Shown piece by piece: positions 27,122-38,200 of a stretch of 64,000 bases of DNA. Position numbers and translations under genes: made by a program. The notes beneath the pieces were generated by a model. It made no database searches. It was given only the letters and a program-made list of their open reading frames with translations, and had not been told where the DNA came from. This DNA comes from Elusimicrobiota bacterium (GTDB lineage Bacteria > Elusimicrobiota > Elusimicrobia > FEN-1173), in contig JADKCG010000005.1 of NCBI GenBank assembly GCA_016714745.1, positions 82,437-146,436 on the forward strand, given 5' to 3'. The number at the start of each line of letters is the position of its first letter. Positions within the stretch are counted from its first letter, which is position 1.

Positions 27122-28442
27122 CTCTTTTGGGAGAGGACATTATTCGGCATTGAACCACCATCTCCGAAGCTCCCTGGGAGGCCGATGTTCCAAAACGGGC
27201 CAGGGTCGGGATATGACCCACCTCATGGGCCAAATCAGCGAGCACACGATCCCCAGGGCCATTTTGAACGTGCACAATAAACCCACCCTGGTCAGCAACC
27301 ACAAAGGCCCTCGCCTGTTTATCTCCCGTCAACCGTCCTGCCTTCCGGCTTAAGGCTTGATCATAGCTCACAGGGTTCTCATGCAAGACCACCTGCACTT
27401 TAGCCGCCTGCTCAAGACTCGGCACCCCTTGGGCGGCCTCGGTCTTCATCATGCCGCTCAACATCGATTCCGCCGCTGTATTCACCTGACTCAAGCTTAA
27501 GCGCGCGCCCAACGCCGGTTTCGTGATTCCAAGATCACGGTATACCGTGCCCGACAACGCTCCTGTCGTTTTCTCCAATTCATCGATCCGGTTTCGAAGG
27601 TTCTTCAACAGTTCCCCTTCACGCGTCTCCACTCCCATCTGCTCAAGGATTTGGGCCAACCGCGATTCCGCCATAATTTCAACTAAAGTGGATCCAGCGC
27701 CTTCAATTCCGGAACCAAACTTTGATACATAAACGCCACCCTCAGGCGCAGTGAACCTTCCCAACCCAGAGACTTGCCCGCCTGGGCTCGACGCACCGCC
27801 GCATCGACCTCCGCCATTCTCCGCTCCAATTCTGCCAGAGGCAACCCCAACGTTTGCCAATCGCCGTCGCCATTGGCGTCCTCCGGCAGGAGCGCCGACA
27901 ACGCCACAGCGTTTGCCACCGAGGGTCTTTAAGAATGCGTTCGCCGCCGCATCCGCATTGAAAAACCCTCCAAGATCACGTCCTTCTTCTATCGCTTTTC
28001 GCACGATCTCGCCCGCGTATTCGGCGCTGATCAATTCAACCCCGTCCGCCGTCACACGGGCCTCCTGCACCTCTCCGCTCGGCATGATGCGCACGGCCAC
28101 GACGTTCGCACCGGATTTATCAGAGATCAGGGAAAACGCACGGTCGGTATCGGTTCCCGCTACGGCTCCTTGCCTCTGTATATACGCAACAAGGTCCGCA
28201 ATCGAACTGTTTCGATTTCTCCCATCCACGATCACATCATCGTGCACATGGAGCACCATCCCCCCGTTCAGTTTCTCCGCGGGGACCTCAAGTTTAAACA
28301 CCGCTACTTGATCGGCACCCAACCCAGCCGCAAACCCAGGATTCACCGCCAAGAACGCCGCCACGGCCATTGCCCGCACCGCCGCCGCCCCGGTGATCTT
28401 TTCACCTCGGCCGGACACCTGCACACTCTCCGATGGACTCAA
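27114..28442 (-). CDS. giant protein, region with HEVGH metallopeptidase motif
   Basis: A 442-residue fragment. Near its end (27213-27227) lies LAHEVGHI, the HExxH zinc site, preceded by VIVHVQNGPGDRVLADL. The third ligand cannot be placed with confidence. A stretch between about 27910 and 27690 is better read in another frame (SALLPEDANGDGDWQTLG, then VAFMYQSLVPELKALDP), so two compensating indels are hidden inside. The N-terminus contains VLHVHDDVIVDG. The TTG start overlaps the previous stop in a T5 run, so it is a frameshift join, not a real start. A peptidase role is plausible but unproved. Confidence 0.5.
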   Translation of the reverse strand: MSPSESVQVSGRGEKITGAAAVRAMAVAAFLAVNPGFAAGLGADQVAVFKLEVPAEKLNGGMVLHVHDDVIVDGRNRNSSIADLVAYIQRQGAVAGTDTDRAFSLISDKSGANVVAVRIMPSGEVQEARVTADGVELISAEYAGEIVRKAIEEGRDLGGFFNADAAANAFLKTLGGKRCGVVGAPAGGRQWRRRLANVGVASGRIGAENGGGRCGGASSPGGQVSGLGRFTAPEGGVYVSKFGSGIEGAGSTLVEIMAESRLAQILEQMGVETREGELLKNLRNRIDELEKTTGALSGTVYRDLGITKPALGARLSLSQVNTAAESMLSGMMKTEAAQGVPSLEQAAKVQVVLHENPVSYDQALSRKAGRLTGDKQARAFVVADQGGFIVHVQNGPGDRVLADLAHEVGHIPTLARFGTSASQGASEMVVQCRIMSSPKRVG

Positions 28443-28918
28443 AAACCTGCCTCAACATGGCCCCAGATCGTTTTAAACCACCCTTTGGGAAGTGTTCCAA
28501 TATTGTAGGCGCTGTGGGCCAATGTCGTGATCATTGACGCCGCGAAGGGGCCAGCCAAGGACGACACCCCAAGAAAGATCGCCAACCCCGCGCCAAACAA
28601 CGCCAATCGATTGCCGAACTCCGCTGTGTCTTGAACCAAGGCCCCACGGCTGAACACCGCGTTCCACCCGGCTCTCCCTCCCCCAGCATTCAAATACCGC
28701 GCTGATAACTCCACAGCAACGTGGGCGAGGGCAAAAAACAATCCAACGACCACGCCCATTTGTCCAACAACTCCGAAATCAATTGCGGCTCCGGAAAGAA
28801 GGCTCTCCCCAACGTTCGGCAACCATGATTCCAGGAACACAATTCCCTCAATCACTGGACTCACGACCCCACCAGACCCAGATATCCCAACCGCTTGACT
28901 AAACTTCCCTCTCTCCAC
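28439..28918 (-). CDS. giant protein, membrane region resembling a CPBP (CAAX/Abi) protease
   Basis: A 159-residue fragment with three or four membrane helices. It holds a pattern like the CPBP glutamic peptidases: PVIEGIVFLESWLP where the family has EExxxR, FFALAH matching FxxxH, and AHSAYN matching HxxxN. The second Glu and the Arg of motif 1 are missing, so activity is doubtful. It overlaps the upstream fragment by 58 bases in another frame and has no ribosome site. The family match is by eye only. Confidence 0.45.
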   Translation of the reverse strand: MERGKFSQAVGISGSGGVVSPVIEGIVFLESWLPNVGESLLSGAAIDFGVVGQMGVVVGLFFALAHVAVELSARYLNAGGGRAGWNAVFSRGALVQDTAEFGNRLALFGAGLAIFLGVSSLAGPFAASMITTLAHSAYNIGTLPKGWFKTIWGHVEAGF

Positions 28919-31473
28919 CCACGGATAAACGGCTCACCAATGGAGAGCCCCGGACGAACTCGTATCTGAGCCCCCGTTCCGCTAGGAGGAGTAGGAGTTA
29001 CATTCGGCGTTGTGGACCCCCCTCCTATGCTATTCAGCATTCTTTGTATCGCTTCAATCGTTTCAAGAGCATTTCCATATCCCTGACTCACTTTTTCGTC
29101 CACTTTCAATAAGTTTTCCCCAGTTGTGTCGTCTGATGATTTGGGCTGAGGAGCCTTTCCGTAAACAGTTGTAGTTAGCTTCCCATCTCTCACCTTCCAT
29201 TCCCACTCATCCTGCCGTGAAAGTGGGGCCCCACCCGTTTGTTCCACCCGGATCGGGTTCCCCCTCCTGTCCTGCACAACCGTTTCTTGTTCCACCCCCG
29301 TCACATCCCCAGCGTCCAACACATTTTGTCCAGCCAGAACTGAAACCGCAGAAGGCTCCTGCCTGTCCGCGTTCACACTCTCTATGGAGTCAGAACTCTC
29401 AGCTTGGACAGCTTCTATTAACGGAGCAGTTTCCCTTGTGCCAAGGGTCCCTAAACGAGAAGTGATCCGCGTCTCCAACGGCGGGAAAACCATTATAGGA
29501 TCGAACCAGGCGGTCAAATTCCCTGCCGCGTCAAACCTGAAATTGGAAGACAAGTCGTCGATTCCGTAATCGAAGCCATTAATTAATGGGTCCATTGCGC
29601 CATGAATCGAACTAAAGGCTCGGATCGCATGAGAAACCGCGAGTTCTTTTTGCGAAATGGCGCGATTCCACTGCGGGCTCTCCTCTAGAAAATCGTCCAA
29701 TGAGGAGCCTTCAACAAATTTCATGCGGATCGTATTTCCCTCCACCCTCATCGTTGGCACAATGGTTCTTCCAAACACTTCTTGGAGCGCTTCACCCACA
29801 TTGTTTCCAAATTTTACAGTGTCCCCTGCCAATTGCTTCCGTTGTTCAGCGCTTAAACGATACTGTTCACCGGAATTTTCCTTGCCCACAACCTCTTTGA
29901 CTTCCTTCACAACATCATTGCCATCCCGCCAGACTTCCATAAATGAGCCTTCGCCCAAATAGTTGCCAGGCACACGACCGGCAGGCGTCTCTAACGAAGA
30001 GGCAGAAGGCTCCTGCCTGTCCGTGTTCACACTTTCTACGGAGGGAACAGGGGCTATTACATCAGAAATCGCCCCCTGGCCATCAGTTATTCCATCGGCT
30101 TCAGTGCGCACACCAATCTCACCCGCAACTCGTTGTTGAGCGTTCACTCCTTCAACCCCACCGTCCGCGTTCAATGTTGGTTTTAACTCTTCGCTCTCTA
30201 GGTTATCTTCCATGCGTGTCATGAAATTCGGAGGGAGAACGCTGGCCGTTGTGGCGGCTTGGGTATCTTGGGCTTCTGCGTATGCCAATAACACGCTGGA
30301 AACCCCCTGCCAATAACGACGAACCAGTAGGGCGGGCGCGTTTCGAAGATCTTGGGGAACCATGCTGATTAATGACGGTTCTACCCCCGCCGCTTCCATG
30401 GCCTGCTCAAGCCGAGGCGTGAACGTTGTCGCCAAAATCGCCCCCTCTTCCAACTGCGTTAGGGTGTGATCCACCGCCCGAGCCAAGGACACGGCGTCCG
30501 ACTCTTTCAGGGTCTCAGGCAAAATCGATTGAACCCGATTCTCGAGATAGGTTTCACGCTGGGCCACCAGGAAGGTTAATGGATCTTCAGCCATCGCCAG
30601 TGACAGATCTTTTGTGTCCCAACCCACACCGTTTTTGGCCAACACTTTGACCACATGGGTACGCATGGCCGGAGACAGCCCGGCCAAAACCCCCGCCATT
30701 AGGGTTTCCGCATTTCGCATGTCAAAGCCATCCAACTGGCCTTTCCATTGCTGTGCGTAGAATTCGACAGCGGCCGCCACTTTCAGATCCGTTTTGTCCG
30801 ACACTTTTACCATGGATCGAGACAAGAGCTGACCTTTCGTTGCCAGGAGCCCCACAGCGTTCTTCCGTTGTCCCGCAGGGACGCCTTGCTTTTTCAGATC
30901 TTCATCATAGGCTTTGACTTGCGCCATTTCCCAATCAAAGACCGCGGCCTGAAGGGCACCCGTCATTTCATTGCGCCCATTCATTTTTGCTCTCACCTTC
31001 GCCACAAGATTTAGGCTGCTCGCAGTGGCCTGCTGTGTCAACGTGAACCCGTTTTCTTTCAGGATTTCCACAGCCATCGCTCGATCAGAAGAATCAGCGT
31101 TGGACAGGGATTCAGCCAATGATTCAACGGTATTCCCTTTGCCCGCCGTTTCGACAAATTTCCACGCCACCGTAGCGGTTTGGTGCGCAGAGGGCAACGT
31201 TATCCCGCCTGTTTCCCAATCACTCCCCAAAGCGTGCTGACGGGCCGCCCAAAGACGCCCGGCCTCGGACGACAGGGCTTTTTTGTTCCCAATTTGAGAC
31301 GCCCCATGCGGAATGTTCCATCCGAAGACGGCTAAGGCCTGAATTACCGCGTTGGCCTGTTCGGTCCCCTTCCCAAACAGAAGACCGGCCACCTGATCCC
31401 GAAGGCCACCAAGCTCTGGCGCTACACCCTCTGTCAATAAATCGGTCACCCATTTGATTTGAGTCTGATTCAA
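28861..31473 (-). CDS. giant protein, helical region plus pseudokinase-like domain
   Basis: An 870-residue fragment; the frame extends upstream to about 31565 (WFQGVDEFNAQLSAVQ). Residues 1-430 are helical. Around 500-660 there is a kinase-like order: GNYLGEGSFMEV, then VVKEVKEVV, a hinge MKFVEGSSLDDFLEE, IHGAMDPLINGFDYG and LTAWFDP, where kinases have HxD and DFG. The catalytic residues look degenerate, so a pseudokinase or an aminoglycoside-phosphotransferase-like fold is possible. The segment is flanked by two copies of a linker containing ESVNxDRQEPSA. The last third is low in recognisable structure. Confidence 0.5.
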   Translation of the reverse strand: MNQTQIKWVTDLLTEGVAPELGGLRDQVAGLLFGKGTEQANAVIQALAVFGWNIPHGASQIGNKKALSSEAGRLWAARQHALGSDWETGGITLPSAHQTATVAWKFVETAGKGNTVESLAESLSNADSSDRAMAVEILKENGFTLTQQATASSLNLVAKVRAKMNGRNEMTGALQAAVFDWEMAQVKAYDEDLKKQGVPAGQRKNAVGLLATKGQLLSRSMVKVSDKTDLKVAAAVEFYAQQWKGQLDGFDMRNAETLMAGVLAGLSPAMRTHVVKVLAKNGVGWDTKDLSLAMAEDPLTFLVAQRETYLENRVQSILPETLKESDAVSLARAVDHTLTQLEEGAILATTFTPRLEQAMEAAGVEPSLISMVPQDLRNAPALLVRRYWQGVSSVLLAYAEAQDTQAATTASVLPPNFMTRMEDNLESEELKPTLNADGGVEGVNAQQRVAGEIGVRTEADGITDGQGAISDVIAPVPSVESVNTDRQEPSASSLETPAGRVPGNYLGEGSFMEVWRDGNDVVKEVKEVVGKENSGEQYRLSAEQRKQLAGDTVKFGNNVGEALQEVFGRTIVPTMRVEGNTIRMKFVEGSSLDDFLEESPQWNRAISQKELAVSHAIRAFSSIHGAMDPLINGFDYGIDDLSSNFRFDAAGNLTAWFDPIMVFPPLETRITSRLGTLGTRETAPLIEAVQAESSDSIESVNADRQEPSAVSVLAGQNVLDAGDVTGVEQETVVQDRRGNPIRVEQTGGAPLSRQDEWEWKVRDGKLTTTVYGKAPQPKSSDDTTGENLLKVDEKVSQGYGNALETIEAIQRMLNSIGGGSTTPNVTPTPPSGTGAQIRVRPGLSIGEPFIRGWREGSLVKRLGYLGLVGS
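29348..30040 (-). repeat. duplicated linker flanking the pseudokinase-like region
   Basis: Two near-identical stretches of about 38 bases lie at 29348-29385 and 30002-30040 and encode SIESVNADRQEPSA and SVESVNTDRQEPSA. They bracket the kinase-like segment, as if that segment had been inserted or exchanged as a cassette. The rest of the region is unique. Confidence 0.6.
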
Positions 31474-31540
31474 TCCGGCGATTTTAAGATTGTTTTCGGT
31501 GTATTTTAACGCCTTCGCCTGAACAGCGGAAAGTTGCGCG

Positions 31541-34500
31541 TTAAATTCGTCTACTCCTTGAAACCACTTGACCCAACACGGATTTTACGTAGCCAGGAGA
31601 CATAATGCTCAGCTCTGCCAAGGTGGATTTTAACGCGTCTTCGCCAAATGCCCTCACATCCAACGAATCGGCAATCGTCTTTCCAAACTGAGAGGAAACC
31701 AATGCTCGCGCCGCCCTTACCTCTTCGACGGTGTGCCCGCTTAAGAGGGAATCAAACGAATCCAACAGGTTATCGGCTGTGAGGGTTTGTTGAGCCGCAA
31801 CTGTTGTAGAGATCCCGCTATGGGCGGTTGCGGCGGTTTCCAAATCATTCCAAGAAATCGGCAGACCCGCCGATATCTTCCAGCTGAGATATGTCCGAGC
31901 TTCTTTCAAGACCTCGGCTTTTGATATCGCATCAATCGACACCAAAGTCGCTTTCTTTTTCTCAACAGAGAATTCCGCTTTCTTATTCCCCTTTGTGATC
32001 GTAATGGAATAGGCACCGTCCACTTCGGCTCCTTTCGTTATTTCTACGGGATTAAAATCTTTCCCAAACGAAATCAGCGGTTTGGAAGAACTGACACTCG
32101 TGTCGTAAACAGCGGTCTTCCCCTCCGTATACTGAATGACCAGCCCCGAACCGTCAACATCGACATGCAGTTGGGTTTCCGAACCATCCGCTAGGTTTAT
32201 TCTGAAATAACCATATGGCGATTCACTGAAAGACTTCACTTTCCCTTGAATTGTTCCCGCCACCACACCCCACACTTTAATTTTGTTGGCCAAACCTTCT
32301 GCCGTCGCGTCAAGGCGAGCCTTCGCACTCCGCATTTCCGGCGTGCTGGGCTTCGCCTCAGTCCAGGATTCATAGGCGGAGGCGTCTTGTAAATTAAGTC
32401 CATAGATCTCCGACATGGCCCACACATGACCAGCGTGTGTCAAGTTGTTCCGTCCAAGCGCTTTCAAAGCCAACGCTTCGACATCGGACTCACCAGCCAA
32501 TGGGCTCCCTTTCGCCAAATTCGCTGAATAGTCACTCTTCAACCCCCGATCCATTTCAGATAGGGCCGCTTCAAAGGGCGCCCCGAACCGCACGGTGGCG
32601 TAGGCGCGGACAACGTCTTTCTGTTCTAACCCGTATTGCGTGGCGTAATCATTCCGTTGTTGACGGTTCAAAACCCATTTGGCGCCGTCCGGTTTCCTGG
32701 AATCGTCCCGAACAGTTTTAAATTCATCTCCCAGGGCCTTCATCGCTCGTTCTTTCCAGAAATTGTCCGTTTGGGAAACCCTCAACTGACTGATTTCGGC
32801 CACAGAAACATTGGCCAAGACGGCGTCGCCCAGATTGGATTGAACTTTGCCATTCTTTTTCTTTATCTCAGCCCCGCCCACCACAGCGTCGTAGGCCTGG
32901 CGTGTCGCCAAGTCGCCACTGCCCACCACACGGGAAAGGACCGCCTCTTGCATCTCGGCCTTGATGTCAGGAATTGCTTTCTCCTGCTTGACAGCAAACG
33001 TTAAATCATTGGTGATGTTGTCGATATCGTTTGTCGTGAGTTGGCCCACGTTCTTGATCGTTGTTAGGCCATTCTTGCCCCTCCACTTGTTCGCCAATAC
33101 AACCAACTCCTTGTTGCTCAGCTTGTCTGCATCTTGGGACGGAAGAACGTGTTCCATAACAAACGGGATCCCAAACATCACCGCCAAAACCCCCACAGCA
33201 ACGCCAAGGGCGACCACTACGATCCCAGCCATTGGCAACGCCATAGCGCCAGCCACCATCGCCACAGCCGGGAGACTATTTAACCCAAGACCAATCGCCA
33301 TAGGCAAAACAAAACCACCCATTTGCTCCAAAAGGTTTTTGTCTTTATTAATCTCCCCTTTAAACATCTTTTTCATGGATGCCATATCCATCGATGTTGT
33401 GTATTTTTTGAGATTTTCTGACCCATATTTCTTGATCAGTTTTTGGGCCCCTAAAGTCCCAAAGGCCACAAGAATAAGATTGCTTGCCGCCGCACCAAGA
33501 ACAATCGCCCCACCCATAAGAGGAAGCGCGCCCGCTATTCCCCCTGTTGCCACCGTAGCAATGGTTGCACCGGCAAGGATCTTTCGTCCTGTCGCCGACA
33601 ATCCCAGCGGGTTGGCACGTCCGTTCGTTCGGAGGAATTTTTCACGGGTTTCGGCAAAGTTCTGAATCGCGGAAACCGAAATGTTCCCCTGTTGTTGGAT
33701 TTGCGCCATTTGAACCTGATTTTCAAGATCTTTGCGCCCGACAAACCCGTCTTTGCCTTTGAGTTGATAGAATTTCCGATCGCCTTGAACGTAAATTAAT
33801 TGAGCGTCGGAATCCGCCGCACTGAGCGCCGCCGCCGCGCCTTCTGTTGTGACCTCAAGATTGGCGCGTTCCGCTTGAACGATCGTGTTTCCGAAATCAA
33901 CCCAGGCACTTAAGGGAGCGTTGTCAATCGCGCGCTGGAACCGTTGATCCTTCGCGCTGGCGTAACCATAATTAACCGCCGCCGCAACCGCCGTCCTCTG
34001 AGTTGGATCGGACAACCCTGCCACCTGGGACGCCAACGCCATCAGCGCATCCCGGTTGTCGGGTTTTATTCCCGCCCGAGCGGCGAGCGCCGTTAGGCCT
34101 CCCGACTTCATTTTGGCGGTTTCCGTGAAATTGCCTTTGACCCAGTTGGTCCCCATCCGAACAATCCCCATCATCGTTCGAGACCCTGTGGGATTATCCC
34201 CGAACGGATCTTTAATTCGTTGATCTTGGATCGCCCGTCGATCAGCCGCTTTCGCATTCACTTCGTCTAAAACAATGGTGGTCAACACCTGCACCTTGGG
34301 GGTTTGGCCCACATGACCCACCTGTTCCACCACCGCCTGGGCCAACGTCAATCCCTCAACATCCCCCGCCACCCGTTGAGAAACAACCGCCACCGCGCTT
34401 GGATCATCTCCTAAAAATACGTGCGCGTCCCGTACCAGCGATACCATCCCGTCCACGGTTCGATCGGATGACACGCGCAGGTACCCCGCTTCGCGATATT

Positions 34501-34846
34501 GGGACAGTGTGTCGAACACCCCGCCGGTCGCATGGGCTCCATAATTCGCCTCCAACGCCCCCCGCGGATTTTCTTCGCCATTTGTTGAGGCCCACGCGGC
34601 ACCCATGGCCAAGTATTGGGCCGCCCAATATTGGCCTTCCAGTGTCAAAACATCTCCCTTGAGCATATTTTCTTTACCCAACCAGGCAACCATGTCAGCG
34701 GGGTCTTTGGCCTGCACATCTTTGGCCTGGTCAACTTCCGAGGCTTTGGTGATCGCCTTCGCATTAAACTCCGAGACCGTTTTCGGGGCATCCGCGCGTT
34801 GGAGGTAACGCGAGACAGCCGAGCCCTCTATGCTGGACGCTTCCAC
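31541..34846 (-). CDS. giant protein, region with transmembrane cluster
   Basis: A 1101-residue fragment. The N-terminal third is helical. Around residues 410-580 there are several hydrophobic helices (ILAGATIATVATGGIAGALP, SNLILVAFGTLGA, VLPMAIGLGLNSLPAVAMV and IVVVALGVAVGVLAVMFGIP), so this part is membrane embedded. The C-terminal part holds a small beta-rich stretch (KVKSFSESPYGYFRIN). Its GTG start is a frame artefact: the frame is open upstream (GFAVGYSAVEASS). Deleting one G in a GGG run near 31570 joins it to the next fragment as SVLVKWFQGVDEF. No enzyme motif is visible. Confidence 0.55.
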   Translation of the reverse strand: MEASSIEGSAVSRYLQRADAPKTVSEFNAKAITKASEVDQAKDVQAKDPADMVAWLGKENMLKGDVLTLEGQYWAAQYLAMGAAWASTNGEENPRGALEANYGAHATGGVFDTLSQYREAGYLRVSSDRTVDGMVSLVRDAHVFLGDDPSAVAVVSQRVAGDVEGLTLAQAVVEQVGHVGQTPKVQVLTTIVLDEVNAKAADRRAIQDQRIKDPFGDNPTGSRTMMGIVRMGTNWVKGNFTETAKMKSGGLTALAARAGIKPDNRDALMALASQVAGLSDPTQRTAVAAAVNYGYASAKDQRFQRAIDNAPLSAWVDFGNTIVQAERANLEVTTEGAAAALSAADSDAQLIYVQGDRKFYQLKGKDGFVGRKDLENQVQMAQIQQQGNISVSAIQNFAETREKFLRTNGRANPLGLSATGRKILAGATIATVATGGIAGALPLMGGAIVLGAAASNLILVAFGTLGAQKLIKKYGSENLKKYTTSMDMASMKKMFKGEINKDKNLLEQMGGFVLPMAIGLGLNSLPAVAMVAGAMALPMAGIVVVALGVAVGVLAVMFGIPFVMEHVLPSQDADKLSNKELVVLANKWRGKNGLTTIKNVGQLTTNDIDNITNDLTFAVKQEKAIPDIKAEMQEAVLSRVVGSGDLATRQAYDAVVGGAEIKKKNGKVQSNLGDAVLANVSVAEISQLRVSQTDNFWKERAMKALGDEFKTVRDDSRKPDGAKWVLNRQQRNDYATQYGLEQKDVVRAYATVRFGAPFEAALSEMDRGLKSDYSANLAKGSPLAGESDVEALALKALGRNNLTHAGHVWAMSEIYGLNLQDASAYESWTEAKPSTPEMRSAKARLDATAEGLANKIKVWGVVAGTIQGKVKSFSESPYGYFRINLADGSETQLHVDVDGSGLVIQYTEGKTAVYDTSVSSSKPLISFGKDFNPVEITKGAEVDGAYSITITKGNKKAEFSVEKKKATLVSIDAISKAEVLKEARTYLSWKISAGLPISWNDLETAATAHSGISTTVAAQQTLTADNLLDSFDSLLSGHTVEEVRAARALVSSQFGKTIADSLDVRAFGEDALKSTLAELSIMSPGYVKSVLGQVVSRSRRI

Positions 34847-35271
34847 AGCGGAATATCCGACTGCAAAACCGAAGAGCGGAACCGATTGGCAAAATCTCCC
34901 AGCCCAAGGGACCCATACAACCCGCGGGTCGGATCACCCGGGGGAGCCACTTTCCCCGGCGCGAACTCCATTTTTCCAGTCTGCGCCCGCTTCACCAGGG
35001 CTTTCAAAAGGTCCACCCCCTCAGACGTCAACCCTTTCCTCAGATTCGCTTCGCCTACCCAGGTTTGGAGTTCTTTCTGGTATTGTTCGTATGTTTTTTG
35101 CAACGCTCTGATGGATAATTCCGGCGACTGTTCTCCCTCCAACATGCTCCGTGCCGACCGCTGGGATTTCGATTCAAACGCTTCCAGGAACAGTTCAACT
35201 TTCATCGCGTCTTTGGCATAACGCGGGTTGTCCATCAGTTCTCGCAAGATGTTCCCCATGGACGCTTTCAT
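34828..35271 (-). CDS. giant protein, short helical segment after an in-frame TAG
   Basis: A 147-residue helical fragment (NILRELMDNPRYAKDAMKVE, ALQKTYEQYQKELQTWVG). It is in the same frame as the SecA-like fragment upstream and is separated from it by one TAG codon and one GCC codon. Either the TAG is a real gene end with translation restarting at the ATG three bases on, or it is a base substitution in a continuous frame (CAG to TAG would give INQAMKAS). No Shine-Dalgarno sequence precedes the ATG. It ends by a frameshift near 34875. Confidence 0.5.
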   Translation of the reverse strand: MKASMGNILRELMDNPRYAKDAMKVELFLEAFESKSQRSARSMLEGEQSPELSIRALQKTYEQYQKELQTWVGEANLRKGLTSEGVDLLKALVKRAQTGKMEFAPGKVAPPGDPTRGLYGSLGLGDFANRFRSSVLQSDIPLWKRPA

Positions 35272-35274
35272 GGC

Positions 35275-38200
35275 CTAGTTGATTTCCCGGTAGGTGGCGG
35301 CTTGGCTGTATCGTGTCGCGTTATCCACCGCTTCTGTCCAGAATTGCTTCACGTGGAGATCGTTTTCTGTTCCCGACATAAGTTTCGACCGATGACGGTC
35401 GCTTCGATCCAAGACCAACACGTCCACATCATTGGTGTTTCGGTTACGACCGACCCCCTGCTCCAACCGGTCACTGGTCACGTCGCGATCGGTCAACAAC
35501 ACAAACTTAACCATACGCTCAACATTCGATTTTCTCACAGTTGGGTCGAATCCCGTCACCTGATCCGAGATAAACAGGACTTTCTTCTCTGAGAAATCAA
35601 CCTTTTCCACTTTTCCATCAGCGCCTTCCATGGAAACGGATTTCTCCGCCCATTTCGACGCCTGCTCCTCTGACAGTGTTCGTTGATCCTTGACCCATCC
35701 CTTGTCCGTTCGGTTGTAAACAAGATATTCCTTGCCGCTCTCCCCGCGAACAATGACATGGTCGAGACTCATTTTGCTCGCCGCCGTCATGGCCATTGAC
35801 TCAATGTATTTGGGAGACAGTTTTGCGGTTTCCACAAACAACATGGTTCGTTCGGCGCCCATGGACTTTTCCAAATCGCTCATTTTTAGATCATTTTCAA
35901 GTACCTTGACGCTGTTGAATTTGTCCGGTTGCCCCGTTTGGATCGATCCGGTTTTAACGCCGTAAACGAGTTCCAACGTTCTCGACATCGCGGCCAAGGT
36001 CCCCGTCCAACCGGCCACACGGCCACCGTTCTTGGAAACGAAATTGATCACTTCCCCAAAGGTCGTCATGGTCGAACCACCGCTGTAATACACGTTCTCT
36101 GCCCGGATCGTCCGCCCCTCCGTTGCCTTGGATACGATCTCATAGGCCAAGGCCTCTTCAATCTGGCTGAACAACCGGTCAGTTTCAAGCCGGACTTCGC
36201 TTTTCGGCACGGCCCGCCAGGCGTCCACATGGACCACAACGGATTTGCTCCCGGTTACCTTCACCGTGAACGCCACTCTCCCGTCCTCAAGCTTTTCTAT
36301 GGAAACGCGGTTGATGTCCACAGTGTTCAGGTTGACGCCTTTTTCTTTGAGTTCGATCCCCAACTGGCCATATCGACTGCCTTCCACATACTTCTTAAAT
36401 GTTTGGCCTTCCCCTTGAGCCGTTTGCAACTCCTGTTCAACCGCTTTTTGATCATTATGAAGCCCGTAACTTCCCGCCACGTTGTCTTTTTTGGCGGCCA
36501 CCGTAATGATCGCGTCAAGCTTGGTGAGGGCACTGTGGGTATCCTTGTCCAGGGCCTTGGCTTTGTCAACAAAATCGGAGCCTTTCTTTGCCCTTTGAGC
36601 AAACTCTGTCAACACCTCGTTACGGAATGACGATTCTTTAAATACAACCCCATCCCGTTCGCTCGGTTTCAGATAATCCGCCGTGTGTTGGGCCGCCATG
36701 AACCGTTTGGCCGTCGCCTCAATGTTGACGTTCCCCGTTAGGTCTTTAATAAGCGCGCCATCCCTGCTTTTATCCGTGAGCCACTTTTCTGTGACGGTGG
36801 TTTTGGCCCCTTCAAGTTCCATTTTCAATTTTGCACTCGGCTCAATAAACAGGTGCCGCTCAACCACGGTCAACAAGGCATCATAGATCTGCTTCCCTTC
36901 TTGAACAAACGCTTCGCCCTTGGTGTTTTGCAGGTTTTTCGTGTTGCTCCCCTCAATCAGGGCCGCGGTGTCGGGCGTGAGATGGATTTCGTCAATATTG
37001 AGCACAGAATTTTTTAATAGGTTGTCCCGAATTTTGACCCATTCACCCCGATATGTGTTATTCCGTTGGCTCGTCGCTTGGCGTTGCAGACTTTCTAAAA
37101 CAGCCGGCGACAGAACCACCACCTGCGCTCCATCGATAATTTTTTTAACATCAGCCGGCGTCGCGCCAGGGGCGATCTCATGGAGGATTGCCATCTTGAC
37201 GCCAAACTCTTTGCCCAAATGTTCAAAGCGGGCCGCTTTATCACTTCCAAACTGGGATTTCATCAAGGATTCCGGGATCACCTGGACAAAACCGTTCCAG
37301 CGCGTTCCAAACAGGGTCACCGTCGCTAAAGCCGCCACTTCGAATATGACGTCGGTTTTACCACCCCCCGTCCCAATTTTCAGGGCGCTATCACCCATAA
37401 GGAACTTCAACACTTCTTCTGTTTGATTATATTTGGCCCCACGATCGCCCACTCTCCCAATTGAAAGATCTTTAATCGCGTCAGAGGGACTGGTTCGCCG
37501 AGCCCCTTCGTAACGAATTAAAAGGTCGTTAAACGCGCGGGCAAACTTGGCAACCAAACTGCCGTCTTTAGACTCGAGCACACGGTTTTCGACTTTGTTG
37601 TTTTTTCCAATTTCCGCAATCAACGGCTGTGCCTCACTCTGTAACTTCCGGAACACATCGCGGACAGCCTGGGGAACGCTCATTCCTGAACTTTTGCCTT
37701 GAACTTCTACTAAGAATCCATGTTTGAACGTGTTAAACTTCAGATTTTTAGCGTCGTAATTATTATCTGGTTCTCTGATTTTAAGACTTAGGCTGGCAAT
37801 CTCGCTCGCGATATCTTTTGCCGTCATGGATTCCATGCCGCGCACGAGGTCGTAGGCAGTCACACGTTGGTGCTGAATTCTAACGGGGCTCCCCAGCTCA
37901 ACCTGAGCCTGTTCTATTTCAGCTTTGATTCCCTCAATGCGTTCTTTGATAGCCTGCACAGGAGAGGCTTTTCTGGCGAATTCCATGGCCACAGTTCTAA
38001 CTTCGGAGTTTTTCACCCCGCTCCCGACTGGGCCGGTACCAACGAGGGTTTTAACCAGAGATAAAGCTTGTTGATAGGTGTTTAAACCTTCTTTCATCAT
38101 TTCTACATTGTAAACCCTTGACCCGTAAGCATTTCCTTGTTCTCTCGCTACCTCGGGGTCGAGTTTGCCAAAGTAACGGACGCTCGATTTACTGAGCGCT

